Source: Romanomermis culicivorax
Taxonomy: Eukaryota; Nematoda; Enoplea; Mermithida; Mermithidae
Direction: 5' to 3'
Assembly (NCBI GenBank): GCA_963922205.1
Contig: CAWUHX010000284.1
Location: forward strand, 310,001 to 374,000
DNA length: 64,000 nucleotides
Part shown: piece by piece, positions 24,012 through 32,198 of the stretch
Numbering within the stretch: the first letter of the stretch is position 1
Layout: each line of letters begins with the position of its first letter
Notes under the pieces: model-generated
Database searches by the model: none
What the model was told of the DNA's origin: nothing
The model's input: only the letters and a program-made list of their open reading frames with translations
Position numbers and translations under genes: made by a program

Positions 24012-25222
24012 ATGGAACACCAGTTTATGTTAGACGAAAACATGGCATTATTTGTAGTGGTTGAAGGTAGATACGTGTCAATCTATTTTCGTAACGTCGA
24101 CCCTAAAACAAAAGAGGCGTACGGTCGAGGGTTCAAGCTCATTTTACCACAATACGGTATACTAGGTCGCAATGTCAATATTATTGAAAAGACATTTTCA
24201 CATGGAGGTCGATGCGGCATCAACCTTGGTTATAAAATGCTGGTCGAGAGCGACGGGGTTACAGTACGATTTAACAATCTGTTTAATGGAACGACATGGT
24301 GCTTATCTAAAGAAGTGAGTTGATATATGAATTCTTTCTTTCTTTTAAAATATAATGTTTTATTCTTTAGCAATTTTGGCGCTGGACCAATATGATACAT
24401 GAGATAGCTCCAGCTATTTCAAACGAGTACAACGCTTTAGCAGCAAATCTCCAGCTAGCGATAAAACGCAAAACAAACGAAAACGACGACGTAGCTGGAA
24501 AAAATGGTTCTACCCCGAAAATCGTTAAAGAAGAAGAAGTCGGTGCAGATAAGAAAATTATAAAAGAAGAAGAAGAAGGGATTCATGCTACAAAATTCGC
24601 CGGAGAACAAAGCAATGCTCGTGAAGATCAAAAGGAAGCTAGCGTTCAAACGTCGTTTATTAATGATCTCTTCATCAATTGTTTCAATGATCCAGACTAC
24701 GATTCAACGTCGGATACCAATTCGTTGGACGCCGAAACCAGACGTATTTGTGAGTTACGTGTTCCGGGTTTAGATATTCCATGGTTTTTTGATGAGCAAG
24801 TAGTAAAAGGTGAAAAATTATTTATAATTATATGTGCTGAGTTAGTTATACAAGACATCTTTAATGGGTGTATTTTTGATTGTTATTGCGCGAAAGAGGT
24901 AGGAATTGTTGAGGATCATCAGTGTCCAGCTCGTAATTCCATATATAATATCGCAATTACACCAACAGTTAATCGTTTATATGAAAAGATGGGACTTATC
25001 ATTGACTGTTTTGAATATGTTATAGGCGAGGTTCAAGGTTATTACAGTCTTCGCGCTTTTAAACAGATGATTGACATATTTAGATGTATACCACTTACAA
25101 GTACTGGCCGTAAAATTCTTAAGGATACTGTAGCTTGTTTTATTGATGAAGGTTATCATTATGATTTTGATGATGATGTTGTTATCAAAACACTACGCGA
25201 TTTTATTAACAGTAAATTGTAA
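24012..25222 (+). CDS. Polinton protein with PC4-like N-terminus and Cys/His C-terminal domain
   Basis: Two exons, 24012-24314 and 24371-25222, join in phase 0 (GT/AG, 56-bp intron) to give 384 residues. The first 130 residues are beta-rich and end in WCLSKEQFWRW, which recalls the C-terminal part of PC4-type single-stranded-DNA-binding domains; this is a weak resemblance by eye. Residues 135-195 are Lys/Glu-rich. The C-terminal part has C268, C272, C274, H284 and C286 in a CxxxCxC...HxC pattern resembling a region I recall from other Polinton proteins. The first gene of the rightward module, it may handle single-stranded DNA during replication. Function is not established. The CTC-repeat frame upstream of the ATG is not used. 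Confidence 0.65.
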
Positions 25223-25544
25223 AAGTTTTGCTTACATTCATTCATTCATTCATTACAGCTTGTATGTTTTAATTAGCTATATTTTGATTGCTTATGTAAT
25301 TGCTTACGTATTTGCTTGTTATATATATATATATAATTTCATACATACATACATTGCGCGTATATTTTTGCATACAGTAATGCTATTCTATTTTATATAA
25401 TCAGCTATCTTTATGTTTTACATGTGCACTGCTTTATATTGTAATTTTGATAATTATGTAACATTTTGTTTTAAATAATAAAAATCATTTTAAAAATTGT
25501 TCAAGTAAAAAGGTGGTTGGTTTTTGTTGTTGTCGAAAAAAGAG
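25223..25544 (+). other. intergenic, simple repeats
   Basis: Contains a TTCA run near 25240, a TA run near 25323 and an AATAAA signal near 25478. GGTGGTTGG at 25512 precedes the ATPase start and resembles motifs before the next two genes. Confidence 0.5.
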
Positions 25545-26201
25545 ATGTCAAATGATGATGATGAAAAGTTTTATATATGGAAACATCCATTTAACTGTAT
25601 AGTTTCTGCTCCAACAAAATCAGGAAAAACACAATTTGTTAAAAAACTTGTAATTTTTGCTAAAGAAATGCTTCACCCTGCTCCTGTGAAAATTTATTGG
25701 TGTTATTCGGAATGGCAAGAAGCTTACGATGAATTAGTTCAGAAATGTTCTTATGTAGAATTTATTCAAGGTTCGCCTGATTTGAATGAACTTCAGAAAA
25801 GTAAAGATACACCTAAATTATTAATTATGGATGATATGATGCAAGAGATGAAGAATGATCAAAGTTTAACTCAACTTTTTACTAAAGGATCGCATCATTG
25901 GAATATATCAATTATACATATAGTTCAGAATGCCTTTTTTGATGGAATGCGTACGAGTAGGATAAACGCTCAATATTTAATTCTTTTAAAAAATCCAAGC
26001 GATAGATTACAAGTCCGCACACTGGCTCGACAGATTTTTCCAACTACCTCAAATTATTTCATAGAATCGTATGAGGATGCTACTAGTAAACCATACGGTT
26101 ATTTATTAATAGATCTTACACAGACATGTCCTGAAAAATATCGACTTAGATCTAATATATTCCCCGACAATGATCATATGATTTTGTATACACCTAAATG
26201 A
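25545..26201 (+). CDS. A32/FtsK-HerA-type genome-packaging ATPase
   Basis: A 218-residue ATPase of the family that drives DNA into capsids of Polintons, adenovirus-like and other double jelly-roll viruses. The Walker A motif is APTKSGKT (residues 22-29) and the Walker B is LLIMDD (92-97), followed by the IIHIVQN segment where a polar sensor residue sits in this family. The start is the ATG at 25545; a longer frame begins only with TTG codons. It is a single exon and compact, as usual for the family. It should act at a capsid vertex with the integrase-joined or linear genome as substrate. Confidence 0.9.
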   Translation: MSNDDDEKFYIWKHPFNCIVSAPTKSGKTQFVKKLVIFAKEMLHPAPVKIYWCYSEWQEAYDELVQKCSYVEFIQGSPDLNELQKSKDTPKLLIMDDMMQEMKNDQSLTQLFTKGSHHWNISIIHIVQNAFFDGMRTSRINAQYLILLKNPSDRLQVRTLARQIFPTTSNYFIESYEDATSKPYGYLLIDLTQTCPEKYRLRSNIFPDNDHMILYTPK

Positions 26202-26259
26202 TTCATCATTTTTACAAAAAACTTTATACAGGTTAGTCGGATTCTATTATTTTAGCGAT

Positions 26260-26733
26260 ATGATATACAGTAAACACATTTTTTTAAATACTCTCGCTGT
26301 GATCCTTTTCATAGCTGTTTTTATTGTATGGGTACAATACCCTTTTCAATTTTATGAAAATGAAGAAGAACCTGTAAATGTTACAGATTTTACGATACCA
26401 AACACAAAAAATGTTACAGATTTTACGATACCAAACACAAAAAATGTTACAGATCAGAAATTATTATTATTATTACGGGAAAATTATAAATTACATATAA
26501 TACCCTTACTACGTTATATAGAAAAAATTTTACATTGTCCTCAGAATGACGGACAATTTATGCAATTACGAGCGTGTTTCAAAATATATATTTTCAATCC
26601 TGTCGTATTTTCTTGTTGTAGTCGAAACAGTAAATTTCAAAACTTGTACATCAATGGAAGTAGATTACGATATATTGATACGATAGCTTTATTACATAAT
26701 CAGAAAAAAATATTATACCCTTCATCAGTCTAG
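26260..26733 (+). CDS. single-pass membrane protein with 11-residue repeat
   Basis: 157 residues. The N-terminus is short, followed by one strongly hydrophobic segment (about residues 8-27, NTLAVILFIAVFIVWV). Then comes a tandem repeat NVTDFTIPNTK present twice and begun a third time, encoded by an exact 33-bp DNA repeat. NVT sequons would be glycosylated if this side faces the lumen. The C-terminal half has several cysteines. I do not recognise the family. Its place between ATPase and HMG-like gene, and its own upstream GGTTAGTCGG motif, suggest a virion or assembly role, but this is a guess. Confidence 0.65.
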   Translation: MIYSKHIFLNTLAVILFIAVFIVWVQYPFQFYENEEEPVNVTDFTIPNTKNVTDFTIPNTKNVTDQKLLLLLRENYKLHIIPLLRYIEKILHCPQNDGQFMQLRACFKIYIFNPVVFSCCSRNSKFQNLYINGSRLRYIDTIALLHNQKKILYPSSV

Positions 26734-26793
26734 TCGAGAATTTTGAAGAGGTTGGTCGTTTTTCTATAATTCGTTTGTTTTGTGACAATTACA

Positions 26794-27256
26794 ATGTCCG
26801 CCGCATTTGAAGTTTTTGTCAGAATGGTGCAAAATAAAGTAAAAGGTAAAAATTTATATCTCTTCTTTAACTATTTATTAAACTATAGTATTTTTTATTT
26901 AAGGTAAAATACTAAACAACAAACAGAAATGCGAAATAGCTGATTTGTTTTGGACTCGTTTCTCACCCGAAGCCAAGATTTTTTACAAAGACATAGCTAA
27001 GGCGTGCAACCATTTACGGCGTGAAGTTGGTTTACCTATGGGGCGTAAAAAAGTTACACAATTTTGGTGTTTTGCTAGACTATTACTGACGGAGTTGGAT
27101 ATGGTCGAAACTCGCGCTATTTTTGTAGAAGATCTTTTTTTAAAACTAGATACAGCTCATAAACTATTTTTTATGAATATGAATAACTTGTGTGCTTTTT
27201 CTAGACGCGAAGAGTTGAATATCGTCATACAAAATGAAGCTTCATTACTATCTTAA
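26794..27256 (+). CDS. HMG-box-like DNA-binding protein
   Basis: Two exons, 26794-26845 and 26904-27256, join in phase 1 across a 58-bp intron and give 134 residues. Residues 3-58 follow the HMG-box plan: SAAFEVFV at the start (compare SAYMLFV), a middle helix ending in W34, then RFSPEAKIFYKDIAKAC (compare LSPEEK-PY-ELAKKD of animal HMG proteins). The second half is a helical region without recognised domain. HMG boxes bend DNA; a chromatin-like packing or replication role would fit. The first exon is only 52 bp, so simple ORF finding misses the start and the diagnostic residues. A polyadenylation signal AATAAA follows the stop. Confidence 0.65.
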
Positions 27257-27338
27257 TGTAATACAATAAATATTTCAATGTTTACTCATCATTTGGTCAT
27301 TATTGTAAAATTTTTTTGTACTGTACGGTCTGTTTTGT

Positions 27339-27692
27339 ATGGCTTCTAGATTAAAGAAATATATTCACGAGCTCAATGTGTTAAAAAATTCAAATCGTGT
27401 TCAAAGACGTGCTCTTCTTCAACATTCTTCCCCCGATTTGATCTGTTGTATATGTGAAATTTGTTTGAACATTTTGAACGGTAATATTCCTATCAATTCA
27501 AACTTAAAAAAGAAATTGGCCAAACATAAATTATTGCTCAGAGGTTTAGCTACTAGACACGAAAAAAACAAGAAAAAAGATTTACATAATAAACGTGTAA
27601 GAATTGTTCAAAGTGGTGGAGCATTTTTACCTCTAGTACTACCCGTTTTATTATCTACATTAGCAAGTTTTGTTACAGAGAAATTATTATAG
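27339..27692 (+). CDS. adenovirus pX-like small basic virion protein
   Basis: 117 residues, Lys/Arg-rich. A CxxCxxC segment (ICCICEIC, residues 35-42) precedes a basic region (55-90). After Q91-S92-G93-G94 comes a hydrophobic tail AFLPLVLPVLLSTLASF. A basic body with a GG-hydrophobic tail is the layout of adenovirus core protein pX, and small proteins of this kind are reported from adintoviruses. It could condense DNA and be cut by the protease after the GG. The stop is one base before the next start. Homology to adenovirus pX is inferred from layout only. Confidence 0.6.
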   Translation: MASRLKKYIHELNVLKNSNRVQRRALLQHSSPDLICCICEICLNILNGNIPINSNLKKKLAKHKLLLRGLATRHEKNKKKDLHNKRVRIVQSGGAFLPLVLPVLLSTLASFVTEKLL

Positions 27693-27693
27693 A

Positions 27694-28551
27694 ATGAAAT
27701 TTGCTAATAAATTTGCTCTTATACCTCAGGAGGTTCTGAATAAACTGAATAACTCTCAGGTTTCTTCTTCTTCGACGACGACGAGTTCAAATGAAAAGAC
27801 AGGTATAGCTAAGCAAGTTGACATGTATCGTAACGAGCTAGAGCGCATTTTGAAAGATAATACGTTAACACCTGAAGAACAATACAAAATGTACTCGCAA
27901 CTATTTTCACAATATTTAACTTTTGAACATGAAAAGGCTCAACCTACTACAGTGATTTTAAAACAAAAAGTTATTGATAACGAAGAAGATGAGAAGGATA
28001 GTGACGATTTGAAACAAAAAGAAAAAAATTGGTTGAACGACGAAAAGTTACTTAGCGGTATTCCTAAACAGTTTAAACGCTCGGCATCCTTATTATTGGA
28101 GCATGTGCGACGTAACCCTAGTATAAATGTTAATAAGCAAGGTGAAGTATTAATTGATGGAAAATTAATTGAAGGGTCACATATTATTGATTTATTACAT
28201 GATTTGTCTCGTAAACGTTCAAAAATTACGCAAACGCTTGGAGTAGATGAGTTTGTTAATGCTTTGAAAAAATATAATGTACCATTAGAGGCTATAGGAA
28301 ACCCATTACGTAAAATGTTATTCACTTTACCTCGGAAACTCTCCTACCATACACCTCCGGAAGAATCAGATGATCATGCAGTTAGTAGTGTCAAGCGGTT
28401 GAATAAACCACTTGTGAAAGGTGTTGATTTATTTTCAAGTGGTGCCGAGGAAGATATCAAAGACGATTCATTCTTTAATAAAGGAAACTCGACAGAAAAG
28501 AAGATACGGCGCAAAGCTAGAGCACTGAGACGGTATACTCCTTTGTACTAG
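27694..28551 (+). CDS. conserved Polinton protein of unknown function
   Basis: 285 residues, starting at the ATG one base after the previous stop; an upstream TTG in frame is less likely. The N-terminus is a short KFALIPQEVLNKL segment, then a Ser/Thr-rich linker, a helical region with acidic stretch (residues 90-125), a compact block with GEVLIDGKLIEGSHIIDLLHDL (about 150-172) and a basic C-terminus KKIRRKARALRRY. I recall similar proteins next to Polinton integrases, but no function is known to me. The basic tail suggests nucleic-acid or capsid contact. It sits 4 bases before the integrase start. Confidence 0.6.
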   Translation: MKFANKFALIPQEVLNKLNNSQVSSSSTTTSSNEKTGIAKQVDMYRNELERILKDNTLTPEEQYKMYSQLFSQYLTFEHEKAQPTTVILKQKVIDNEEDEKDSDDLKQKEKNWLNDEKLLSGIPKQFKRSASLLLEHVRRNPSINVNKQGEVLIDGKLIEGSHIIDLLHDLSRKRSKITQTLGVDEFVNALKKYNVPLEAIGNPLRKMLFTLPRKLSYHTPPEESDDHAVSSVKRLNKPLVKGVDLFSSGAEEDIKDDSFFNKGNSTEKKIRRKARALRRYTPLY

Positions 28552-28555
28552 AGCG

Positions 28556-29665
28556 ATGAACACCTTACTTTCGAAATTATACAAAAATTTACACGGAAAT
28601 CCCTCAGCTTTTTCTAGTATTGAAAAATTATATGCTGAAGCTAGAAAGCACCGTAAAACAATTACACGTAAAAATGTTAAAGATTGGCTTTCAAAACAAG
28701 ATAGTTATACTCTACATAAACAAGTCAACAAAAAATTTTCACGTAATCGTATTTATGTTACAGCTATGGATCAACAATGGGAAATTGATTTGGCAGATAT
28801 GTCTTCTTTAGCAGATTTTAACGATGGGTACAAATTTATGCTTACATGTATAGATGTATTAAGTAAATACGCATGGGTTGAACCCTTAAAATCAAAACAC
28901 TCAAAGAATGTTTGCGATGCTTTTCAAAATATTTTAAAAAGAGGTCGAATCCCTTGGAGAGTGCGCAGCGATAAAGGAAAAGAATTTGTCAACAAAGATT
29001 TCCAAAAATTATTGAAAACTAACGATATACATTTTTTTACTTCTCAAAACGAAGACATTAAATGTTCAATAGTGGAACGGTTTAATAGAACTTTAAAAAC
29101 TAAATTATTTAAATATTTTACAGAGTTTACCACTTATAAATGGATTGATATTTTACCCGCAGTTGTTTCCAACTACAATCACTCTGTTCATAGATCTATT
29201 AAGGAAAAACCTATTAATGTAGATTATTCTAACGAAAAAATTATATGGCAAAGACTCTACCCTGAAAGATTATACACTAGAAAGCCTAAGATTGATATAG
29301 GAGATTACGTGCGAATTAGTAAACATAGAGGTGTATTTGACAAAGGTTATTTACCTCAATGGAGTGAAGAAGTTTTCAAAGTAAAACATGTTGTGAAGAC
29401 CCGAAATCATATACTTTATACAATTCAAGATCTGGAAGGCGAAGATATAGAAGGACGTTTTTATGAAAAAGAACTACAGAAAATCGATTTTAATCCTAAT
29501 ATCAAAGAATACAAAATTGAAAAGGTTTTGAAGACTAAACAATTACCAGATGGTCAGAATAGAGTACTTGTGAAGTGGTGGGGTTATCCTGAAAAATTCA
29601 ACAGTTGGATTTTAGAAAAGGATATACAAAACGACGACGACGACGATTACGATGAACAACTTTGA
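28556..29665 (+). CDS. retrovirus-like DDE integrase with C-terminal chromodomain
   Basis: 369 residues. The catalytic triad is D78 (WEIDLADM), D139 (RSDKGKEF) and E174 ([10 protein letters not shown]), with 34 residues between the last two. The core is followed by a small beta domain (about 240-310) and a chromodomain (about 316-358) with [15 protein letters not shown] and NSWI, including the aromatic residues that bind methylated lysine in chromatin chromodomains. The enzyme inserts the element into host DNA; the chromodomain may steer it to marked chromatin. The tail is Asp-rich. It overlaps the protease start by 14 bases (29652-29665). The whole gene is one intact exon. Confidence 0.93.
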   Translation: MNTLLSKLYKNLHGNPSAFSSIEKLYAEARKHRKTITRKNVKDWLSKQDSYTLHKQVNKKFSRNRIYVTAMDQQWEIDLADMSSLADFNDGYKFMLTCIDVLSKYAWVEPLKSKHSKNVCDAFQNILKRGRIPWRVRSDKGKEFVNKDFQKLLKTNDIHFFTSQNEDIKCSIVERFNRTLKTKLFKYFTEFTTYKWIDILPAVVSNYNHSVHRSIKEKPINVDYSNEKIIWQRLYPERLYTRKPKIDIGDYVRISKHRGVFDKGYLPQWSEEVFKVKHVVKTRNHILYTIQDLEGEDIEGRFYEKELQKIDFNPNIKEYKIEKVLKTKQLPDGQNRVLVKWWGYPEKFNSWILEKDIQNDDDDDYDEQL

Positions 29666-30143
29666 ATTGACATATTATGCTCAACAAGATGAGCTATTAT
29701 CACAAAATTTTTTAGGAGTTTTTGCTTGCGATACTCTACCGAAGATAGTTAAAAGACCCGCGGCTTTAATTGCAAACACCGATACATCTTTTCAAAAAGG
29801 AAGTCATTGGATAGCTATGTATTTTGATAATGCTAACTCTGTATATTATTTTGATTCTTATGGCTTACCACCAGTTATTCCTGCTTTTATAAATTATATT
29901 AACAAAAATGCTTTAATAATATATACAAATAAGAAACATTTACAAAATTTTAATAGTAGGGTTTGTGGTATATATACTTTATATTTTTTGTATTATAAAG
30001 TGCGACATGTTCCTATGTATAAAATGTTTAAAAGTTTCAGTAACACAAATTTTGTTTATAATGATAGATTGATTTGTAAGTTTTTTCATTGTAAATTTTC
30101 TGTAAAAGGTCACTTGCGAAATAAATTATGTACACGTTTGTAA
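29652..30143 (+). CDS. adenain-like cysteine protease
   Basis: 163 residues of the Ulp1/adenain clan. The triad is H52 in GSHWIAM, D68 in YYFDSYG and C105 in SRVCGIY, with Q99 in the oxyanion position. Length is slightly below adenovirus protease. The family matures capsid proteins; candidate Q-x-G-G sites occur in three proteins of this element. It starts inside the end of the integrase gene in another frame, which suggests one transcript for both. Confidence 0.92.
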   Translation: MNNFELTYYAQQDELLSQNFLGVFACDTLPKIVKRPAALIANTDTSFQKGSHWIAMYFDNANSVYYFDSYGLPPVIPAFINYINKNALIIYTNKKHLQNFNSRVCGIYTLYFLYYKVRHVPMYKMFKSFSNTNFVYNDRLICKFFHCKFSVKGHLRNKLCTRL

Positions 30144-30315
30144 AAAGTTAACTCCTTCTATATGTATTTATATATATATATAAATTTTACTTCACTTTGA
30201 TAGCTCCGCCTCCTTTATATTTTTGTATAATTTTATTGGTTATTTTAGTAGCTCCGCCTTTTTATAAATTTATAACTGAGTGTTTAGTTGTTAAATAAAA
30301 ATTTTTTATTTTGAA
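30144..30315 (+). promoter_or_regulatory. promoter of the capsid gene group
   Basis: Two TAGCTCCGCC boxes at 30201-30210 and 30249-30258 are each followed by a TATA-like sequence (TTTATATTTTT near 30214; TATAAATTTATAA at 30263-30275). The second lies about 40 bp before the 30316 start. Related TAGCTCCTCC boxes occur before the 24012 gene. Confidence 0.6.
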
Positions 30316-30627
30316 ATGGATAGTAGTAATAGTACGCATTCAGAAACGTCTCGCATTAGCGTTTGGGAGTTTTTTGGAAAACGTCTACCTCGAAACGAAG
30401 TGGTTTTCTTCAGTCAGGTCATACTAATATACATTGTAGTCATTACAGCTATAATAAATTTATCTCTCTACAATAATAATACACAATTGTGGGTTGGTCT
30501 TTTGTGCGCTTGTATAGGATATTTATTACCTAGCCCCGTACCGACCGTATTACAGTCATCTAATTCATTGAAGACTGTACCTATAGCAACAGCAAACAAC
30601 AACATTATAAATAATGACAACCTTTGA
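30316..30627 (+). CDS. small two-helix membrane protein conserved in Polintons
   Basis: 103 residues with hydrophobic segments at about 27-50 and 57-75. The pattern LPRNEVVFFSQVILIYIVVI...INLSLY...LWVGLL...GYLLPSP matches a small protein I recall from many Polintons. The tail is Ser/Asn-rich. Function is unknown; a virion membrane or entry-related role is possible. It overlaps the next start by 14 bases. Confidence 0.7.
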   Translation: MDSSNSTHSETSRISVWEFFGKRLPRNEVVFFSQVILIYIVVITAIINLSLYNNNTQLWVGLLCACIGYLLPSPVPTVLQSSNSLKTVPIATANNNIINNDNL

Positions 30628-31531
30628 AGATCAATTTTATATCACATTACCTAGTAATAGCAAAAATGGAAACAAACCCTCTGATTTTTCAGCCCATCTA
30701 CCTTACCGTTTAAAACTAGATGGCAACTGGGAGGTAGGACTAAGTGAAATAATATACCCCTATAGTTGGGCTACATTTACCAATCATGGTGGAGATAATG
30801 TAATAACGCTAACTACGGATGGTGTTGGAAATAAGGTCAAAAAAATTAAAGTAATTGTTTTTGAAAAACATTACTTTACCATATCTGAATTAATTGAAGA
30901 GTTGAATGCAAAAGTTGGAGCAGCTATTGCCGGAACTAACATGGAAATCATGTTTTCATACGATGAACATAGTAGAGGATTAGTTAATTTGAAAATAAAA
31001 AGTGGTACAATCTTACGTAAAATCGAAATAAGCAAACGATTAATGGAGCTTCTCGGATTTGGCGCTACCAATACTGAGGCCTATGCAACTGCTGATGATT
31101 TTTTAAATAGAGCTGTGAATATTAACTTATATACAGTTGGAGAGAAACCTCCAAAAAATTCTAACACACATATTCCACCATCCAAAGCTGTTTTTCTTGC
31201 CGAGCCTGGAACTAATCATTTATACATGTTAGGTATTCAACCACCAAATTTGAATGATTTACAGAATTTTTATGTTTACTGTAATATTATTGAAAATCAG
31301 ATTGTTGGAAATACTTTAGCGCCGCTTTTACGTATAGTAAATGTTCAGGGAAAATACAAAGATAATGTGAGTCGTTTATATGAAACACCTCACTATATAC
31401 CAATTCAATTGAAAGAAATTACAGTACTCGAGATTAATATAAAAAACAGTATGAATGAGCTTATACCCTTTCAGTTTGGGAATGTTATAGTTAAATTACA
31501 TTTTCGGCGACGTACTCCTTTATTCCTATAA
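30614..31531 (+). CDS. minor capsid protein (penton-like)
   Basis: 305 residues. The N-terminus FYITLPSNS, the GNWEVGLSEIIYP segment, the long helix region near 95-110 and the C-terminal LYMLGIQPP...FYVYCNIIENQIVG...LAPLLRIV and final VKLHFRRRTP are features of the Polinton minor capsid protein with a penton-like jelly roll. It should occupy the vertices of the capsid built by the protein at 32195. Single exon, intact. Confidence 0.85.
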   Translation: MTTFEDQFYITLPSNSKNGNKPSDFSAHLPYRLKLDGNWEVGLSEIIYPYSWATFTNHGGDNVITLTTDGVGNKVKKIKVIVFEKHYFTISELIEELNAKVGAAIAGTNMEIMFSYDEHSRGLVNLKIKSGTILRKIEISKRLMELLGFGATNTEAYATADDFLNRAVNINLYTVGEKPPKNSNTHIPPSKAVFLAEPGTNHLYMLGIQPPNLNDLQNFYVYCNIIENQIVGNTLAPLLRIVNVQGKYKDNVSRLYETPHYIPIQLKEITVLEINIKNSMNELIPFQFGNVIVKLHFRRRTPLFL

Positions 31532-31661
31532 GCATAGTATCAAATTTTTATTTACTCATTCATTTGCAATTGGACACGTTGTCGTCAGGTTGAATTTTCG
31601 CAAACGCTCTTAATTAATTAATTCATTTATTTGTTGTTCTTTTTGATTTTCAAAGCAAAAT
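31532..31661 (+). other. short intergenic spacer
   Basis: AT-rich spacer with tandem ATTAATTA words just before 31622. A CAGGTTG motif near 31587 may be a start site for the next transcript. Confidence 0.35.
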
Positions 31662-32198
31662 ATGCATACCGTATTTATTCCTGAAACCGTTGATTACTGG
31701 ATCAAAATTTATCAACATAGTATTCAAGATAATCAATTTCAATTAGGTGGTAGTTTAGAAGGTTTTCGAGCAGCATACCCGTATTATTATAGACATCAAG
31801 GAGCTGGAGTTGGTAATTTTTTTAAGAGTTTGTGGCGTCTAGCTATGCCTTTGTTAAAATCTGCAGGAAAGCATGCACTTGCTGCAGGTTCCAAAATTGC
31901 AGGTGATGTTGTAGAAGGTCGTTCTTTTAAAGAAAGTGTTGCTGAGCATGGACGAAACGCAGCTGGTAACTTATTACACGAAACGGGCGAGCGCATTCAT
32001 AAAGGAAAAGGTTTAGGGAAGCGTAAACATATAAATTCTACGATACATATAAAAAGCAATAAAAAGTTAAATGATGGTCAGCGTCAACAACATCAACATC
32101 AAAAACAACATAAACGTAAACACCTGAAACGACGTTCCTCATTCTTAAAAAAGACTCCACGTAGAGTAGTCGGTTTCAAGGATATCTATTCAAAATGA
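31662..32198 (+). CDS. adenovirus pVI-like minor virion protein
   Basis: 178 residues. After a 30-residue leader ending Q27-L28-G29-G30 comes FRAAYPYYYRHQGAGVGNFFKSLWRLAMPLLKSAGKHALAAGSKIAGDVVEG, an amphipathic and Ala/Gly-rich helix region, then a very basic His/Lys/Arg tail and RVVGFKDIYSK. A GG-cut leader followed by an amphipathic helix is the plan of adenovirus pVI, and adintoviruses carry similar proteins. It would bridge capsid and core. The stop overlaps the capsid start (ATGA). Confidence 0.7.
   Translation: MHTVFIPETVDYWIKIYQHSIQDNQFQLGGSLEGFRAAYPYYYRHQGAGVGNFFKSLWRLAMPLLKSAGKHALAAGSKIAGDVVEGRSFKESVAEHGRNAAGNLLHETGERIHKGKGLGKRKHINSTIHIKSNKKLNDGQRQQHQHQKQHKRKHLKRRSSFLKKTPRRVVGFKDIYSK

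Noticed and set aside
28556-29665. Endogenous retrovirus suggested by the integrase
   Set aside because: No reverse transcriptase, LTRs or gag accompany it. Its neighbours are Polinton capsid, ATPase and protease genes.
27339-32198. Endogenous adenovirus suggested by adenain-, pX- and pVI-like genes
   Set aside because: The integrase, the polymerase type and the capsid protein are those of Polintons; adenovirus hexon, fibre and early genes are absent.
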